Positions 43,970 through 52,749 of a stretch of 64,000 nucleotides of DNA are shown here, in pieces; position 1 is the first letter of the stretch, and each line of letters starts with the position of its first letter. The translations under genes were made by a program, and so were the position numbers. Source of the DNA: Clostridia bacterium (lineage in GTDB: Bacteria; Bacillota; Clostridia; Monoglobales; Monoglobaceae); contig JAFQSM010000036.1 in NCBI GenBank assembly GCA_017409575.1, positions 62,001-126,000 on the forward strand, given 5' to 3'. The notes under the pieces were generated by a model. The model saw only the letters and a list, made by a program, of their open reading frames with translations. It did no database searches and was not told the origin of the DNA.

Positions 43970-45481
43970 TTATGCTTTATGGCCGCCTATCTGTTTATTA
44001 CGGTCAATAGTTGTTGCGCCCTCTTGAAGATTTATACCTTTCAGGATTGCATTTTTACCGAATCTGTTTCGGAGCTCAATAGTAGCCTGTTGTATTTTGC
44101 GTTCCTTTTCAAGCTCTCGTTGTTCCTTTTCACGCTTCTTTGTGAGCTCGTCATAATCGGTAAATAAATCAAGCTGCTCATATCCCTTATCTTCTTTAAT
44201 GTCGCTTTCGCTAATGATATGATTTGCTGCTATTGTAATTCTTCTGACTAACAAATTCTTATCTACAATCCTGTCAAAAAGCTCAACAACAGATTTCATT
44301 ATAAGCATTGTTGAAGCTGTGTGCCGTCCTATATTAGCCGTTCCGTGTGCATGCTTCGGAACTTTTCTTCCGTAATGGTCGGTAGTAACCTCACCTTTAT
44401 AATATTTACTTATTTCGGGATCGGTTAAATTTTCAATATCATATCCAATAGTCAAAACAATTTGGTCGGTAGCAATTTTCTTTTCAACTAAATCAAGAGC
44501 AAGAAGCTCTATCATTTCACGGACTATCAATTTTGCCTTTTCAAAACCATAAGGGCAATGCAAAACCTGCCCGGTGCTTATACTTTTGTTTTCGGGCTTG
44601 TAGGCTTTTGCGTCTGCAATCGTGCAAGGCTCCCAGCCCCAAGCGTGGTCTATGAGCAATTCCGCATTTATTCCGAACAGCTTATAAAGCTGATTTTCGC
44701 CGTAGGTTGTTGTGGAAGCTCTTGCAATATCACCCATAGTATAAAAACGATTTGCTTCAAGTTTTCTTGAATAGCCTGCGCCAACTCTCCAAAAATCAGT
44801 TAAAGGTCTATGCGTCCATAGCTCTCTGCGATAACTCATTTCGTCAAGCTCCGCAATTCTAACACCGTCTTTATCAGCCGGCATTTTTTTAGCCTTTATA
44901 TCCATTGCTATTTTTGCAAGATACATATTTGTACCAATTCCAGCCGTAGCAGTAATTCCCGTTGTAGCAAGAACATCACGAATTATCTTCATAGCCAATT
45001 CGTGCGCTGTCATTTTATAGGTGTTCAGATAGCTTGTAATATCCATAAATACCTCGTCAATAGAATACACAAGTATATCATCAGCAGAAATATATTTAAG
45101 GTACACATCATAAATTCGTGTGCTGTATTCCATATAATGCGCCATGCGTGGAGGCGCAACTATATACGAAAGCTCTAACTCCGGATTTTCAGAAAGCTCA
45201 ATAGCGTTTTCTGATTTGTCAGTAAAAGTCCTGTTCGGCGCCTTGCGTCTGCGTTCATTATTTACCTCTTTTACTCTCTGCACTACCTCAAACAATCTTG
45301 CACGCCCGGAAATACCGTATGCTTTTAAGCTGGGTGTAACTGCAAGGCAGATTGTTTTCTCTGTTCGGGAGCCGTCAGCGACAACAAGATTTGTTGTCAT
45401 AGGATCGAGATTTCTTTCAATGCACTCAACAGAGGCATAAAAGCTCTTTAAGTCAATACAAAGATATGTTCTGTTATCCAT
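43970..45481 (-). CDS. Y-family translesion DNA polymerase (UvrX/UmuC type)
   Basis: This 503-aa error-prone polymerase copies damaged DNA. Catalytic motifs are CIDLKSFYASVE (8-19), with the first metal Asp, and YSIDEVFMD (about 137-145), with the Asp-Glu pair. GIGTNMYLAKIAMD is the helix-hairpin region. YEQLDLF near residue 430 is a beta-clamp binding motif. It belongs to the plasmid/phage group of B. subtilis UvrX. AAAGGAG lies before the ATG. It has its own consensus promoter. Confidence 0.92.
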   Translation of the reverse strand: MDNRTYLCIDLKSFYASVECIERNLDPMTTNLVVADGSRTEKTICLAVTPSLKAYGISGRARLFEVVQRVKEVNNERRRKAPNRTFTDKSENAIELSENPELELSYIVAPPRMAHYMEYSTRIYDVYLKYISADDILVYSIDEVFMDITSYLNTYKMTAHELAMKIIRDVLATTGITATAGIGTNMYLAKIAMDIKAKKMPADKDGVRIAELDEMSYRRELWTHRPLTDFWRVGAGYSRKLEANRFYTMGDIARASTTTYGENQLYKLFGINAELLIDHAWGWEPCTIADAKAYKPENKSISTGQVLHCPYGFEKAKLIVREMIELLALDLVEKKIATDQIVLTIGYDIENLTDPEISKYYKGEVTTDHYGRKVPKHAHGTANIGRHTASTMLIMKSVVELFDRIVDKNLLVRRITIAANHIISESDIKEDKGYEQLDLFTDYDELTKKREKEQRELEKERKIQQATIELRNRFGKNAILKGINLQEGATTIDRNKQIGGHKA

Positions 45482-45516
45482 TTTGACGCTCCTTTCACAA
45501 AAGTTTATACACAGTT

Positions 45517-45545
45517 ATTATATCACATTTATTGTGTTCTTTCAA
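45517..45545 (-). promoter_or_regulatory. promoter of the Y-family polymerase
   Basis: On the minus strand, TTGAAA (45540-45545), 17 nt, TATAAT (45517-45522). I looked for the Gram-positive LexA box GAAC-N4-GTTC and found only a half-site at the -35. Confidence 0.75.
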
Positions 45546-45596
45546 TGAAGAAACTAAACTTTGTTTATATTGTTTGCATAAATTTTCTGAAAAGTA

Positions 45597-45651
45597 TTGA
45601 CAATACGACAGTTGTCGTATATAATATAACTAACATACGACAGTTGTCGTA
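45597..45651 (+). promoter_or_regulatory. promoter and twin operators of blaI-like cassette A
   Basis: TTGACA (45597-45602), 17 nt, TATAAT (45620-45625). The palindrome TACGACAGTTGTCGTA exactly fills the spacer (45604-45619) and recurs at 45636-45651 in the early transcribed region. BlaI/MecI repressors bind such paired dyads (classic half-site TACA/TGTA). These sites use TACGACA. Confidence 0.88.
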
Positions 45652-45670
45652 GGAAAGCGAGGTAATTATC

Positions 45671-46057
45671 TTGAAAAAAACCGATAAGAGACTTCCGGAC
45701 GCGGAACTCGAAATTATGAAGGTGATTTGGCATAATCAAACACCTATATCTACAAGTGAGGTGAAGCAAATTATTGATGATGAAGGCGTAAACGATTGGA
45801 CGCAGCAAACTATTCAGACGCTACTTAACCGTCTTATCGTAAAGGAATTTATTTCAAAGGAAAATCGTGGCAAAGGATATATTTATACACCGCTTATATC
45901 AGAGAACGACTATATCAGTTATGAAAGTAAGATGTTTTTGGAAAAGCTACACGGTAATTCAGTAACAAGTTTAATGCGAGCTTTATTTGACAGAAATAAA
46001 ATGAGTGATGAAGATATTTCAAAACTTGAAGAAATGTTTAAGGAAAAGCAACAATGA
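45671..46057 (+). CDS. BlaI/MecI-family repressor, cassette A
   Basis: This 128-aa winged-helix repressor (LPDAELEIMKVIWHNQTPIS, WTQQTIQTLLNRLIVKEFIS) has a C-terminal dimer and cleavage region (FLEKLHGNSVTSLMRALF). The TTG at 45671 has GAGGT upstream. It overlaps the M56 protease gene by 4 bp (ATGA). In known systems the protease relieves this repressor by cleavage when the sensor is triggered. No beta-lactamase or PBP2a gene is next to it, so the signal is probably not a beta-lactam. Confidence 0.93.
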   Translation: MKKTDKRLPDAELEIMKVIWHNQTPISTSEVKQIIDDEGVNDWTQQTIQTLLNRLIVKEFISKENRGKGYIYTPLISENDYISYESKMFLEKLHGNSVTSLMRALFDRNKMSDEDISKLEEMFKEKQQ

Positions 46058-47946
46058 TAGAACTTATAATGCAAATTTTTTTACAAGTGGTGATTTCATC
46101 ATTAAAAGTGTCAATTATTATAATTTTACTCTTACTGCTAACAAAAATGATTGAAGAGAGATATAGTGCAGGTTTTCGTTATTACTCGTGGCTTGCAGTA
46201 ATTATAATCTTTCTTATTCCGTTTAACAGTTTTGGGCTTAATTATAAGGTTGAATTACCCCGTTCTGCTTTGCACATTCAAAGAGAAGCACAAGAAATGT
46301 TTAATCAAATATCACAAAATATGCCTATCTATGAATTTGAAGAAGAAATTTCTAAAACAGGAAACAACGAGCTTGCATCAGGACATAAAAATAGTAAGCG
46401 CGTTGAAGAAAATGTTGCCGAGCATACAAAATCACTTAATGCTATGTTTCTAATTACGCTTATATGGGCGTTAGGGGTAATCTTGTATTTTGTCATACAT
46501 ATAAAGCGATATAGTTTTTTCAAAAAAGCAGTAAAAAGATTTTCATTACCACTCTCTGATACTCGCATAAAAAAAATTCTTGAAGAAGAACAAAAGCGTC
46601 TGAAAATATCAAAAAAAATACCTGTAAGGATTTCTCATATTGCAGATACACCGCTTCTAACAGGTTTGTTTCGGGTAATGCTAATATTGCCGAACAATAA
46701 TTATACTGATGATGAATTGCATTTCATATTGCGTCACGAGCTTATTCACTACAAACGCAAAGATATATGGTATCAGTTTTTGACTTTAATATTTGTATCT
46801 CTGCATTGGTTTAACCCATTTGTTTACATTATGGCACACGCCATTGAGATTGACGGGGAAACCTCTTGTGATGAAGCTGTGCTCAAAAAAAATTCATACG
46901 AAACAAGAGTATTTTATGGTGAAATGCTGATTGCATTTTTGAAAACAGAAAATCAAAAAAAGTCTTATTTAACAACAACATTTTTCGGAGGTGAAAAAGC
47001 TATGAAAAAAAGACTTACGTTAATAGCGAGTAAAAAATTAAGAAAAAAAGGAATAGCAGCAATGGCAGTTTTGATGATTATAACTGTTATGATGTCCCTC
47101 ACAGTAGCGGCAACTACCATTGAATTTGTTGACAGTAAAGAAATGGTGAAAAACAGTTCTAATCGCGAAAACACAATTATTATGGACACAAGTGAAGGCT
47201 ATGATGTTTTTATTGGTTGTGAGCCTATTCGTGAAACAAATGAAAAAATTAAAGTTCCATTGAAAACTTTTATAGTTTTTATCGACTATAAAATCATATC
47301 TGAAGAAACAGGAAAAACAATCACAATATCGAATGGAAACAGGCAGATTGAATTGTCAGCTAACTCCAATAAAGTAAATATAAACGGTGATAGTGCAAGC
47401 ATAAAAAGGAATATTATAGCTGAAAATGATGATTTTTATGTGTATATTGATGATATAGAGGCATTATTCTCTTATAAAGTCTCTTATGATTTAGAAAAAA
47501 ACAATGTTGTTTTAACAGTAACAGACGAAACACCCGAAGCTGTCAAAACGATAACACCACCGGAGTCGCTTCCCGGAGATTATAACACTCCCCAAAAGGT
47601 AACTGTTATGACGCAGGGAGAAACAATAACTATTCTAATTGATGATAACCCTGTAACATATCCTGATGCTCAACCGTTTATTGATGAACAAGACAGAACA
47701 CAAGTTCCAATAAGAGCTTTGGCTGAAATGCTAAATTGTCAAGTTATATGGAATGAACAAACACAGGGTATTACAATAATAGATGTTGACGGTACTGTCA
47801 TAACAACTAAAATCGGTGATAATAAAATAGTTGCTGACGGCGAAATGATTGAAATGGATACCACAGCAAAAATTATAAACAATAGAACATATCTTCCTTT
47901 GAGATTTGTTTCGGAAGCATTTGGATTTAATGTTTTTTGGGAATAA
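46054..47946 (+). CDS. BlaR1-like M56 sensor protease with stalk domain, cassette A
   Basis: This 630-aa membrane protein has helices at about 6-30, 43-57, 127-150 and 237-258. The zinc motif RHELIHYKRKD (227-237) and EIDGETSCDEA (265-275) form the peptidase site. After KKRLTLIASKKLRKK a further helix (about 333-353) crosses out. The outer part (about 355-630) is not a penicillin-binding domain. It ends in a copper-amine-oxidase-N-like stalk domain (VPIRALAEMLNCQVIWNEQ, LPLRFVSEAFGFNVFW). The ligand is unknown. This is the one-piece version of what cassette B encodes in separate genes. Confidence 0.9.
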   Translation: MIELIMQIFLQVVISSLKVSIIIILLLLLTKMIEERYSAGFRYYSWLAVIIIFLIPFNSFGLNYKVELPRSALHIQREAQEMFNQISQNMPIYEFEEEISKTGNNELASGHKNSKRVEENVAEHTKSLNAMFLITLIWALGVILYFVIHIKRYSFFKKAVKRFSLPLSDTRIKKILEEEQKRLKISKKIPVRISHIADTPLLTGLFRVMLILPNNNYTDDELHFILRHELIHYKRKDIWYQFLTLIFVSLHWFNPFVYIMAHAIEIDGETSCDEAVLKKNSYETRVFYGEMLIAFLKTENQKKSYLTTTFFGGEKAMKKRLTLIASKKLRKKGIAAMAVLMIITVMMSLTVAATTIEFVDSKEMVKNSSNRENTIIMDTSEGYDVFIGCEPIRETNEKIKVPLKTFIVFIDYKIISEETGKTITISNGNRQIELSANSNKVNINGDSASIKRNIIAENDDFYVYIDDIEALFSYKVSYDLEKNNVVLTVTDETPEAVKTITPPESLPGDYNTPQKVTVMTQGETITILIDDNPVTYPDAQPFIDEQDRTQVPIRALAEMLNCQVIWNEQTQGITIIDVDGTVITTKIGDNKIVADGEMIEMDTTAKIINNRTYLPLRFVSEAFGFNVFWE

Positions 47947-47952
47947 TAAGTT

Positions 47953-48117
47953 ATGGAACAACAAACGTTAAATTCTTGGTCTGTATGGATTGACGAAAAC
48001 AAGAAAGTAATTTCAATCAAAGAAAATCCAGCCGGAAAAGAAATCTTTTTTGACAACAGAGATATAGGCATTAAAGCAATAACGGAGCTTGTTTCCAAAG
48101 GTTATAAAATTGGATAA
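47953..48117 (+). CDS. 54-aa protein ending cassette A
   Basis: This short gene starts 6 bp after the M56 gene. The product contains WSVWIDENKKVISIKENPAG, KEIFFDNRDIGIKA and TELVSKGYKIG. A second copy (52750-52917) differs at a few positions. Strong conservation and identical placement at the end of both BlaI/M56 cassettes argue that it is real. It is soluble, with no signal peptide or cysteine. Function unknown. A terminator follows. Confidence 0.75.
   Translation: MEQQTLNSWSVWIDENKKVISIKENPAGKEIFFDNRDIGIKAITELVSKGYKIG
47975..48117 (+). repeat. 143-bp direct repeat, copy 1
   Basis: This copy matches 52775-52917 with six mismatches counted by eye (about 96% identical), with no gap; the copies are exactly 4800 bp apart. 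It covers most of the 54-aa gene. Confidence 0.9.
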
Positions 48118-48122
48118 CAGTA

Positions 48123-48153
48123 AAACCCTTGCCGAACTGGCAAGGGTTTTTTT
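48123..48153 (+). terminator. terminator of cassette A
   Basis: Stem AAACCCTTGCC / GGCAAGGGTTT (11 bp), 5-nt loop, then a T-run. Confidence 0.92.
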
Positions 48154-48183
48154 ATGTTATTTAGATAAATTTTCTGAAACATC

Positions 48184-48242
48184 TTGACAAGTGTAGCTAC
48201 ATCTGTTATACTAATGACAGTAGCTACAAGTGTAATTACACT
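48184..48242 (+). promoter_or_regulatory. promoter and operators of cassette B
   Basis: TTGACA (48184-48189), 17 nt, TATACT (48207-48212). AGTGTAGCTACATCT lies in the spacer (48190-48204). Downstream are ACAGTAGCTACAAGT and the perfect dyad AGTGTAATTACACT (48229-48242). Half-sites GTGTA/TACAC match the classic BlaI/MecI type and differ from those of cassette A, so the two repressors probably do not share sites. Confidence 0.85.
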
Positions 48243-48278
48243 AAAATCAATCTTATGTAACATAAGGAGGACAATAAA

Positions 48279-48650
48279 ATGTCAACTGTTAAACACACAA
48301 TTACCGATTCCGAATACGCAATTATGCGAATACTCTGGAAAGCTGAAAAACAAATGACTGTTGCAGATGTAGTAAGAGAGCTTGACGGAAACGACTGGAC
48401 GGCTTCTACCGTATCTACCTTTTTGCAAAGGCTACTTAAAAAAGAGGTTATTGCCTGCGATAAAAAGGGCAAGACCAATTTGTATTACCCTTTGCTGAAA
48501 CAAAGCGAATACGATTTGAGCGAAACAGAAAATTTCCTGTCAAAGATTTATAAAGGCTCTGTTAAAAATCTTGTTGCGGCACTCTATGAAAACAAAAAAC
48601 TTTCAAATGAGGATATGTCGGATTTGAAAAAAATGTTTGAATTGGAGTGA
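48279..48650 (+). CDS. BlaI/MecI-family repressor, cassette B
   Basis: This 123-aa winged-helix repressor (ITDSEYAIMRILWKAEKQMT, WTASTVSTFLQRLLKKEVIA) has the usual C-terminal region (FLSKIYKGSVKNLVAALYEN). AAGGAGG lies before the ATG. It is followed 4 bp later by a stand-alone M56 protease. It is clearly diverged from the cassette A repressor, so the cassettes are not a fresh copy of one another across their full length. Confidence 0.94.
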   Translation: MSTVKHTITDSEYAIMRILWKAEKQMTVADVVRELDGNDWTASTVSTFLQRLLKKEVIACDKKGKTNLYYPLLKQSEYDLSETENFLSKIYKGSVKNLVAALYENKKLSNEDMSDLKKMFELE

Positions 48651-48654
48651 TACT

Positions 48655-49482
48655 ATGTTTGAGCTTTTCAAAACAGTGCTTATATTAAGCCTTTTTGGTT
48701 TTGGGATAACAGCTTTACTGCTTTGCTTAAAACCCATTACCGCAAAAAAATTTCCTGCTAAATGGCAATATTACGTATGGATTGCGGTATTGCTCTCAAT
48801 GATTATACCTACATACAAGCTGATACCCCCAAAAGAAGCTCAAAAGCTCCCGCTGCTCCCTCAAAATGAAATTGTGCAGCCGGAAGCTGTGCAAGATTTA
48901 GAGGAAGCTCCGAGAACGGTTATAATCGAGGAAACACCCATTGAGTACAGAGAGGTAAACATCACACCGAACTATCGTATTAAGCTGCTTGATTTATTGG
49001 CTTATGTGTGGTTTGTCGGTATGTGTATTTATCTGATTGTCGTTATCAGCAGCTATATTATTTATCTCATAAGGAAACATAAAAAAGCTATACGAATAAC
49101 GGAAAATGCTGTGCTGAATGAGGTTAAAAAGGAATTGAAGATAAAACGGCATATCAAAATCAGAATGTCGAGGGATTTTGAATCGCCCATGCTTGTAGGC
49201 GTTCTGTTCCCGGTTATCTATATTCCCTGCAGAGAAATCCCGGACGAAAATATGCGAATGGTATTCCTGCACGAACTGACTCATTACAAGAGAAAAGATT
49301 TGATTATAAAATGGTTATCACTCTTTGTAAACGCTGTGCATTGGTTTAACCCTCTTGCATATCTGCTCTGTGCGAACGTCAGCGAGGCCTGCGAGGTTTC
49401 CTGTGATATGGCAGTTACAAAAAATATGTCCGATACAGAACAAAAAATCTATATGAAAACAATTCTTGATTTAGTTGAATAG
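48655..49482 (+). CDS. stand-alone M56 protease of split BlaR1 system
   Basis: This 275-aa protein has helices at about 5-25, 38-53 and 112-139, the zinc motif LHELTHYKRKD (205-215) and a last helix about 217-240. The sequence ends 20 residues after EACEVSCDMAV. It stops exactly where one-piece BlaR1 proteins continue into the final transmembrane helix and outer sensor. The next gene begins 14 bp later with the missing part and its own AGGAGG. The ATG at 48655 is chosen for GGAGTG. I see it as a natural split, not a frameshift. Confidence 0.85.
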   Translation: MFELFKTVLILSLFGFGITALLLCLKPITAKKFPAKWQYYVWIAVLLSMIIPTYKLIPPKEAQKLPLLPQNEIVQPEAVQDLEEAPRTVIIEETPIEYREVNITPNYRIKLLDLLAYVWFVGMCIYLIVVISSYIIYLIRKHKKAIRITENAVLNEVKKELKIKRHIKIRMSRDFESPMLVGVLFPVIYIPCREIPDENMRMVFLHELTHYKRKDLIIKWLSLFVNAVHWFNPLAYLLCANVSEACEVSCDMAVTKNMSDTEQKIYMKTILDLVE

Positions 49483-49496
49483 GAGGCGAAATTTAT

Positions 49497-50573
49497 ATGT
49501 TAGAAAGATTATATACAACAAAAATGAGCGCAAATAAAAAACAGATACAGAATAGATTTACAAAAATTCGTTCTGCAAACAGTAAAATTTCAAAAATGAT
49601 GTCCCTTGTAATGGCAATATTTGTTGCAGTAACAATGCTCTGTGCTAATGTTGTTATGGCTATGGTTGATGAAAAAACAAGCGAACAATATGTAATTGAG
49701 GTAAAAAAAGCAGAAACAATTTTAGATTACTACAATAAGCCATTTGTTGAAAACGATACGGTATATTTCCCATTAAGAGAAACCTTTGAAAAATTCGGGA
49801 TAATGGAAAACAAAGACAGTTATATAAATTGGGACAATGGTAAAATTGATATTTGTATTGCTTGGTCTGATAATAGCGATTATGCAAAAGAAGCTCATAG
49901 CCAATTAAATAATGGTAATGGAGTTAATGTAATTACATTGTTGCATCATTACAGAATTGAAATCGGAAAAAATGTTATGACGTATAATGCAACAAAGAAT
50001 TTAGCCGGGCAGGATATATCATCACCCAAATCAATGAATAGTGCCCCTTTGTTAAGGAATGGTATAACTTATGTACCCTTTGAATATCTAAAAGGATTCA
50101 ATGTTTCTCATTCATTTATGGAACTTAATTTTACTATAAAAGATGTAAATGGCAATGATTTATATTCCATTCCGTATGTACCTATGAAGTCTGTTACATT
50201 TGAAACGAATGAAAATTCAGAATTTGACGCAAGTGATGCAACAGCAGTATTACATACTTTTTTGAAAGCACTATATAGAGCAGACTATAATACAATGACA
50301 ACTTTATGTACGAGAAACTGCGTAAATGAGCATTTTAAGTTTCTTGATACACCGGAGGTTGCAAGTGTTTACGGCATTCATAAAGCAAGTACAAAAAGTA
50401 TAGGATACGGCTTTACAAACAAAAAAAACGATTATTCAAAAGACCCTATCATAGTAACACTGAATTGTGAGTTGACTGCTTATTCATCAGCAATCGGCGG
50501 TGAACAAGAAATAAAAGTTTATTTTGAAAAGCAACCAGACGGAACATTTTTAATAAGTGATTTTACAAACTAA
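49497..50573 (+). CDS. membrane-anchored sensor 1 of split BlaR1 system
   Basis: This 358-aa protein has a basic inside N-terminus LERLYTTKMSANKKQIQNRF, the same segment that follows the protease domain in one-piece BlaR1-like proteins. A helix (about 34-55) crosses the membrane. The outer part has two half-modules like copper-amine-oxidase-N stalk domains (NDTVYFPLRETFEKFGI and RNGITYVPFEYLKGF) and then an NTF2-like domain (about 240-358, LHTFLKALYRADYNTMTTLC). No protease motif is present. AGGAGG lies before the start. It is presumed to signal to the adjacent protease. Confidence 0.8.
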   Translation: MLERLYTTKMSANKKQIQNRFTKIRSANSKISKMMSLVMAIFVAVTMLCANVVMAMVDEKTSEQYVIEVKKAETILDYYNKPFVENDTVYFPLRETFEKFGIMENKDSYINWDNGKIDICIAWSDNSDYAKEAHSQLNNGNGVNVITLLHHYRIEIGKNVMTYNATKNLAGQDISSPKSMNSAPLLRNGITYVPFEYLKGFNVSHSFMELNFTIKDVNGNDLYSIPYVPMKSVTFETNENSEFDASDATAVLHTFLKALYRADYNTMTTLCTRNCVNEHFKFLDTPEVASVYGIHKASTKSIGYGFTNKKNDYSKDPIIVTLNCELTAYSSAIGGEQEIKVYFEKQPDGTFLISDFTN

Positions 50574-50612
50574 ACTTTGACAAAGAATTATTGACAAGGA
50601 GGCGAATTTGAT

Positions 50613-51650
50613 ATGTTTGAAAGATTATATACAACAAAAATGAGTGCTGATAAAAAATCCTTACAAAAACGCTTTTCTAAAATCCGTTCAAAAAACGGGA
50701 GAATATCAAGACTAATGGCAATTTTCATGTCCGTTGCTGTTCTCATAACAATAACCTGTGCAACTATTGTTATGGCAGCCGTAGGATCGGACGGATTGGA
50801 GTATTGGGATAAAAACGAAGTCTATATTTTAGGTAGTATGAAATTGTCAGTTGATGTAGAGCTTGAAAAAGCTCCGCAATGGATAAAAGATATTTCTTCC
50901 AATGGAAAGCTAACTCTTATGATAAATAAAATAGATACCCGTGCCACATCAGGACTTGTAACACACAGTAATTCAGCAAAAATAAGTGGAGATATTGGAA
51001 GCGAAACTCTTACTCGTTCAGGAACATCAAGCTATTATAATACAGAGCTTGTAAAATCTGATAAAGAATATGACTGGGCTGTTATGCTTTTTAGTTATGG
51101 CACCACTGATAAGGGCGATATTGATACTGATAATATTTATGCTTATTTTACAACTAATTATGATGAGTTATCAAGATATATCGGCGTGGACTATGATTTT
51201 TTCAAAAAAGAGATTGGTTTTGAAAAGTTTTCAAAAGGCTATGATATTCAATATATAGGTGATTACGAAGAAGCTGAAAAGATGTATAATAACGGAATTT
51301 ATGTAAATTATTTCACCTACTTTGAAAACAAGTACAATAACCGTGAGGTTGAAAATATTGATATAAACATTATTAGAGCTGATAATGGTTTTATAACTGT
51401 TAAACCTAACATTGACATTGTAAAGGCGTCAAAACTTCAGGTCTATATATGTGAGCCAAATCAAATATATCGTAGCGGAACGATTAAGCCTTACAAATTA
51501 TCAGAGGTAAACGGAACAGAAATAAAAATCCCCAATATGCATCTATCAGAAAAATATGAAAGTGGAAAGACTTATGCTGTGCTTTCTGTTGTAACAGATG
51601 ATTATGACAATGTTCTTTATCGTCAGCAAGACTATGTGAATATACCGTAA
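50613..51650 (+). CDS. membrane-anchored sensor 2 of split BlaR1 system
   Basis: This 345-aa paralog of the preceding protein shares about 33 of its first 57 residues, including MFERLYTTKMSADKK and the membrane helix (about 34-55). The outer domain (about 58-345) is unrelated and unrecognized; its last 80 residues look like an Ig-type beta fold (TYAVLSVVTDDYDNVLYRQQ). The DNA around both starts is also nearly the same (GGAGGCGAA...ATG), pointing to duplication followed by exchange of the outer part. Confidence 0.8.
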   Translation: MFERLYTTKMSADKKSLQKRFSKIRSKNGRISRLMAIFMSVAVLITITCATIVMAAVGSDGLEYWDKNEVYILGSMKLSVDVELEKAPQWIKDISSNGKLTLMINKIDTRATSGLVTHSNSAKISGDIGSETLTRSGTSSYYNTELVKSDKEYDWAVMLFSYGTTDKGDIDTDNIYAYFTTNYDELSRYIGVDYDFFKKEIGFEKFSKGYDIQYIGDYEEAEKMYNNGIYVNYFTYFENKYNNREVENIDINIIRADNGFITVKPNIDIVKASKLQVYICEPNQIYRSGTIKPYKLSEVNGTEIKIPNMHLSEKYESGKTYAVLSVVTDDYDNVLYRQQDYVNIP

Positions 51651-51664
51651 AGGAGGCTTTTGAT

Positions 51665-52738
51665 ATGAAAAAAATAATCAGTTTAATTTTAACACTCACA
51701 CTCCTTTGTTCTATTGGCATAACTGCACTCGCAACCAATAATGAAACTGTTGGAGGAAAAATTACACTAACACAATTCATAGGAACAGAAAGAAATAACG
51801 CAACATCAGTACAGTTATATATCAAAGGACAATTATATACGGTTGATACAAAAGCGTTTTATGACATTGCCGATTCTATGATAATCACATCTAATATTGA
51901 GCCATATACAATTACTAATGACGGCATATATATTTGTGTAAAGGCTGATGAAGATACGGCTGATTTTGTATATTTGAGTGATGCCGGAATAGACAGAGCG
52001 ACTCCAGCTCCGGGCAGACCTCTTTACTCCTTGTATGTTCCCGATGATACAACGCTAATTAACAAACTTTACAAGCTCACAGAAAACACTACAGATACAG
52101 TTTTTAGTGATACAAGCGGACACTGGGCTGAAAATACAATCAACAAATGGAAAGAAAATGGTATAATTTCAGGCTATCCCGACGGAACATTTCAGCCGGA
52201 TAACCCTGTAACACGTGCCGAACTTGCAAAAATAGTTACATTGGCATTTGATTTGCAGGAAAATGAGTTTGTATACAATGAAAATGACATTGATAATTCA
52301 GCGTGGTATTACCAATATTTGCAACGTGCTGCAAAATATATCCCTGTTTATGCGCTACCTGTTGGATATGAGAATAACATACCTTATGTTGATAACAACG
52401 ACGAAAATAGCTTTTTGCCCGAGTGCTATGCTATTCGTATGCACGTTGCGGAAACATTGGTTGAAATCAAAAAAGAGAAAGAAAAATTAAATATTGAAAT
52501 TCCGTCCATATTAGAGGTAAAAAGTTCAATAAACGACACTTTCAAAGATGGTGATTATGAAAACCTTTATGCAATGCACGGAACGATTCCTAAAAATGTT
52601 CAGCGAATGTTTGAATACACTTGGTTAGCAAAAGAGCTTGACATTATGCAGGGCGATACAAACGGATATTTTCGTCCGTATGACAATGTAACAAGGGCGG
52701 AATTGCTTACAATGATTGACAGAATTTTGGAGAAATAA
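51665..52738 (+). CDS. SLH-domain surface protein
   Basis: This 357-aa protein has a signal peptide (cut near ALA-TNN, residue 24), a beta-rich N-terminal domain (about 25-140) and three S-layer homology modules. The first is clear (FSDTSGHWAENTINKWKENG, ISGYPDGTFQPDNPVTRAEL), the second degenerate and the third FKDGDYENLY ... NGYFRPYDNVTRAE. SLH modules bind pyruvylated wall polymers. It lies 14 bp after sensor 2, inside the cassette B operon, so it may be the output or the sensed partner. Confidence 0.88.
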   Translation: MKKIISLILTLTLLCSIGITALATNNETVGGKITLTQFIGTERNNATSVQLYIKGQLYTVDTKAFYDIADSMIITSNIEPYTITNDGIYICVKADEDTADFVYLSDAGIDRATPAPGRPLYSLYVPDDTTLINKLYKLTENTTDTVFSDTSGHWAENTINKWKENGIISGYPDGTFQPDNPVTRAELAKIVTLAFDLQENEFVYNENDIDNSAWYYQYLQRAAKYIPVYALPVGYENNIPYVDNNDENSFLPECYAIRMHVAETLVEIKKEKEKLNIEIPSILEVKSSINDTFKDGDYENLYAMHGTIPKNVQRMFEYTWLAKELDIMQGDTNGYFRPYDNVTRAELLTMIDRILEK

Positions 52739-52749
52739 AATTTTAGATT

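Noticed and set aside
43870-45545. LexA control of the polymerase module.
   Set aside because: No full GAAC-N4-GTTC site is present upstream of the polymerase; only a half-site was seen.
45597-45651. The repeated TACGACAGTTGTCGTA as the start of a CRISPR array.
   Set aside because: There are only two copies, 16 bp apart, inside a promoter of a BlaI-type gene. They are operators.
48655-50573. The split M56 protease and sensor as a frameshifted blaR1 pseudogene.
   Set aside because: The sensor frame has its own AGGAGG and ATG, and a second paralog (50613) begins at the same point in the protein. A random frameshift would not produce two such starts.
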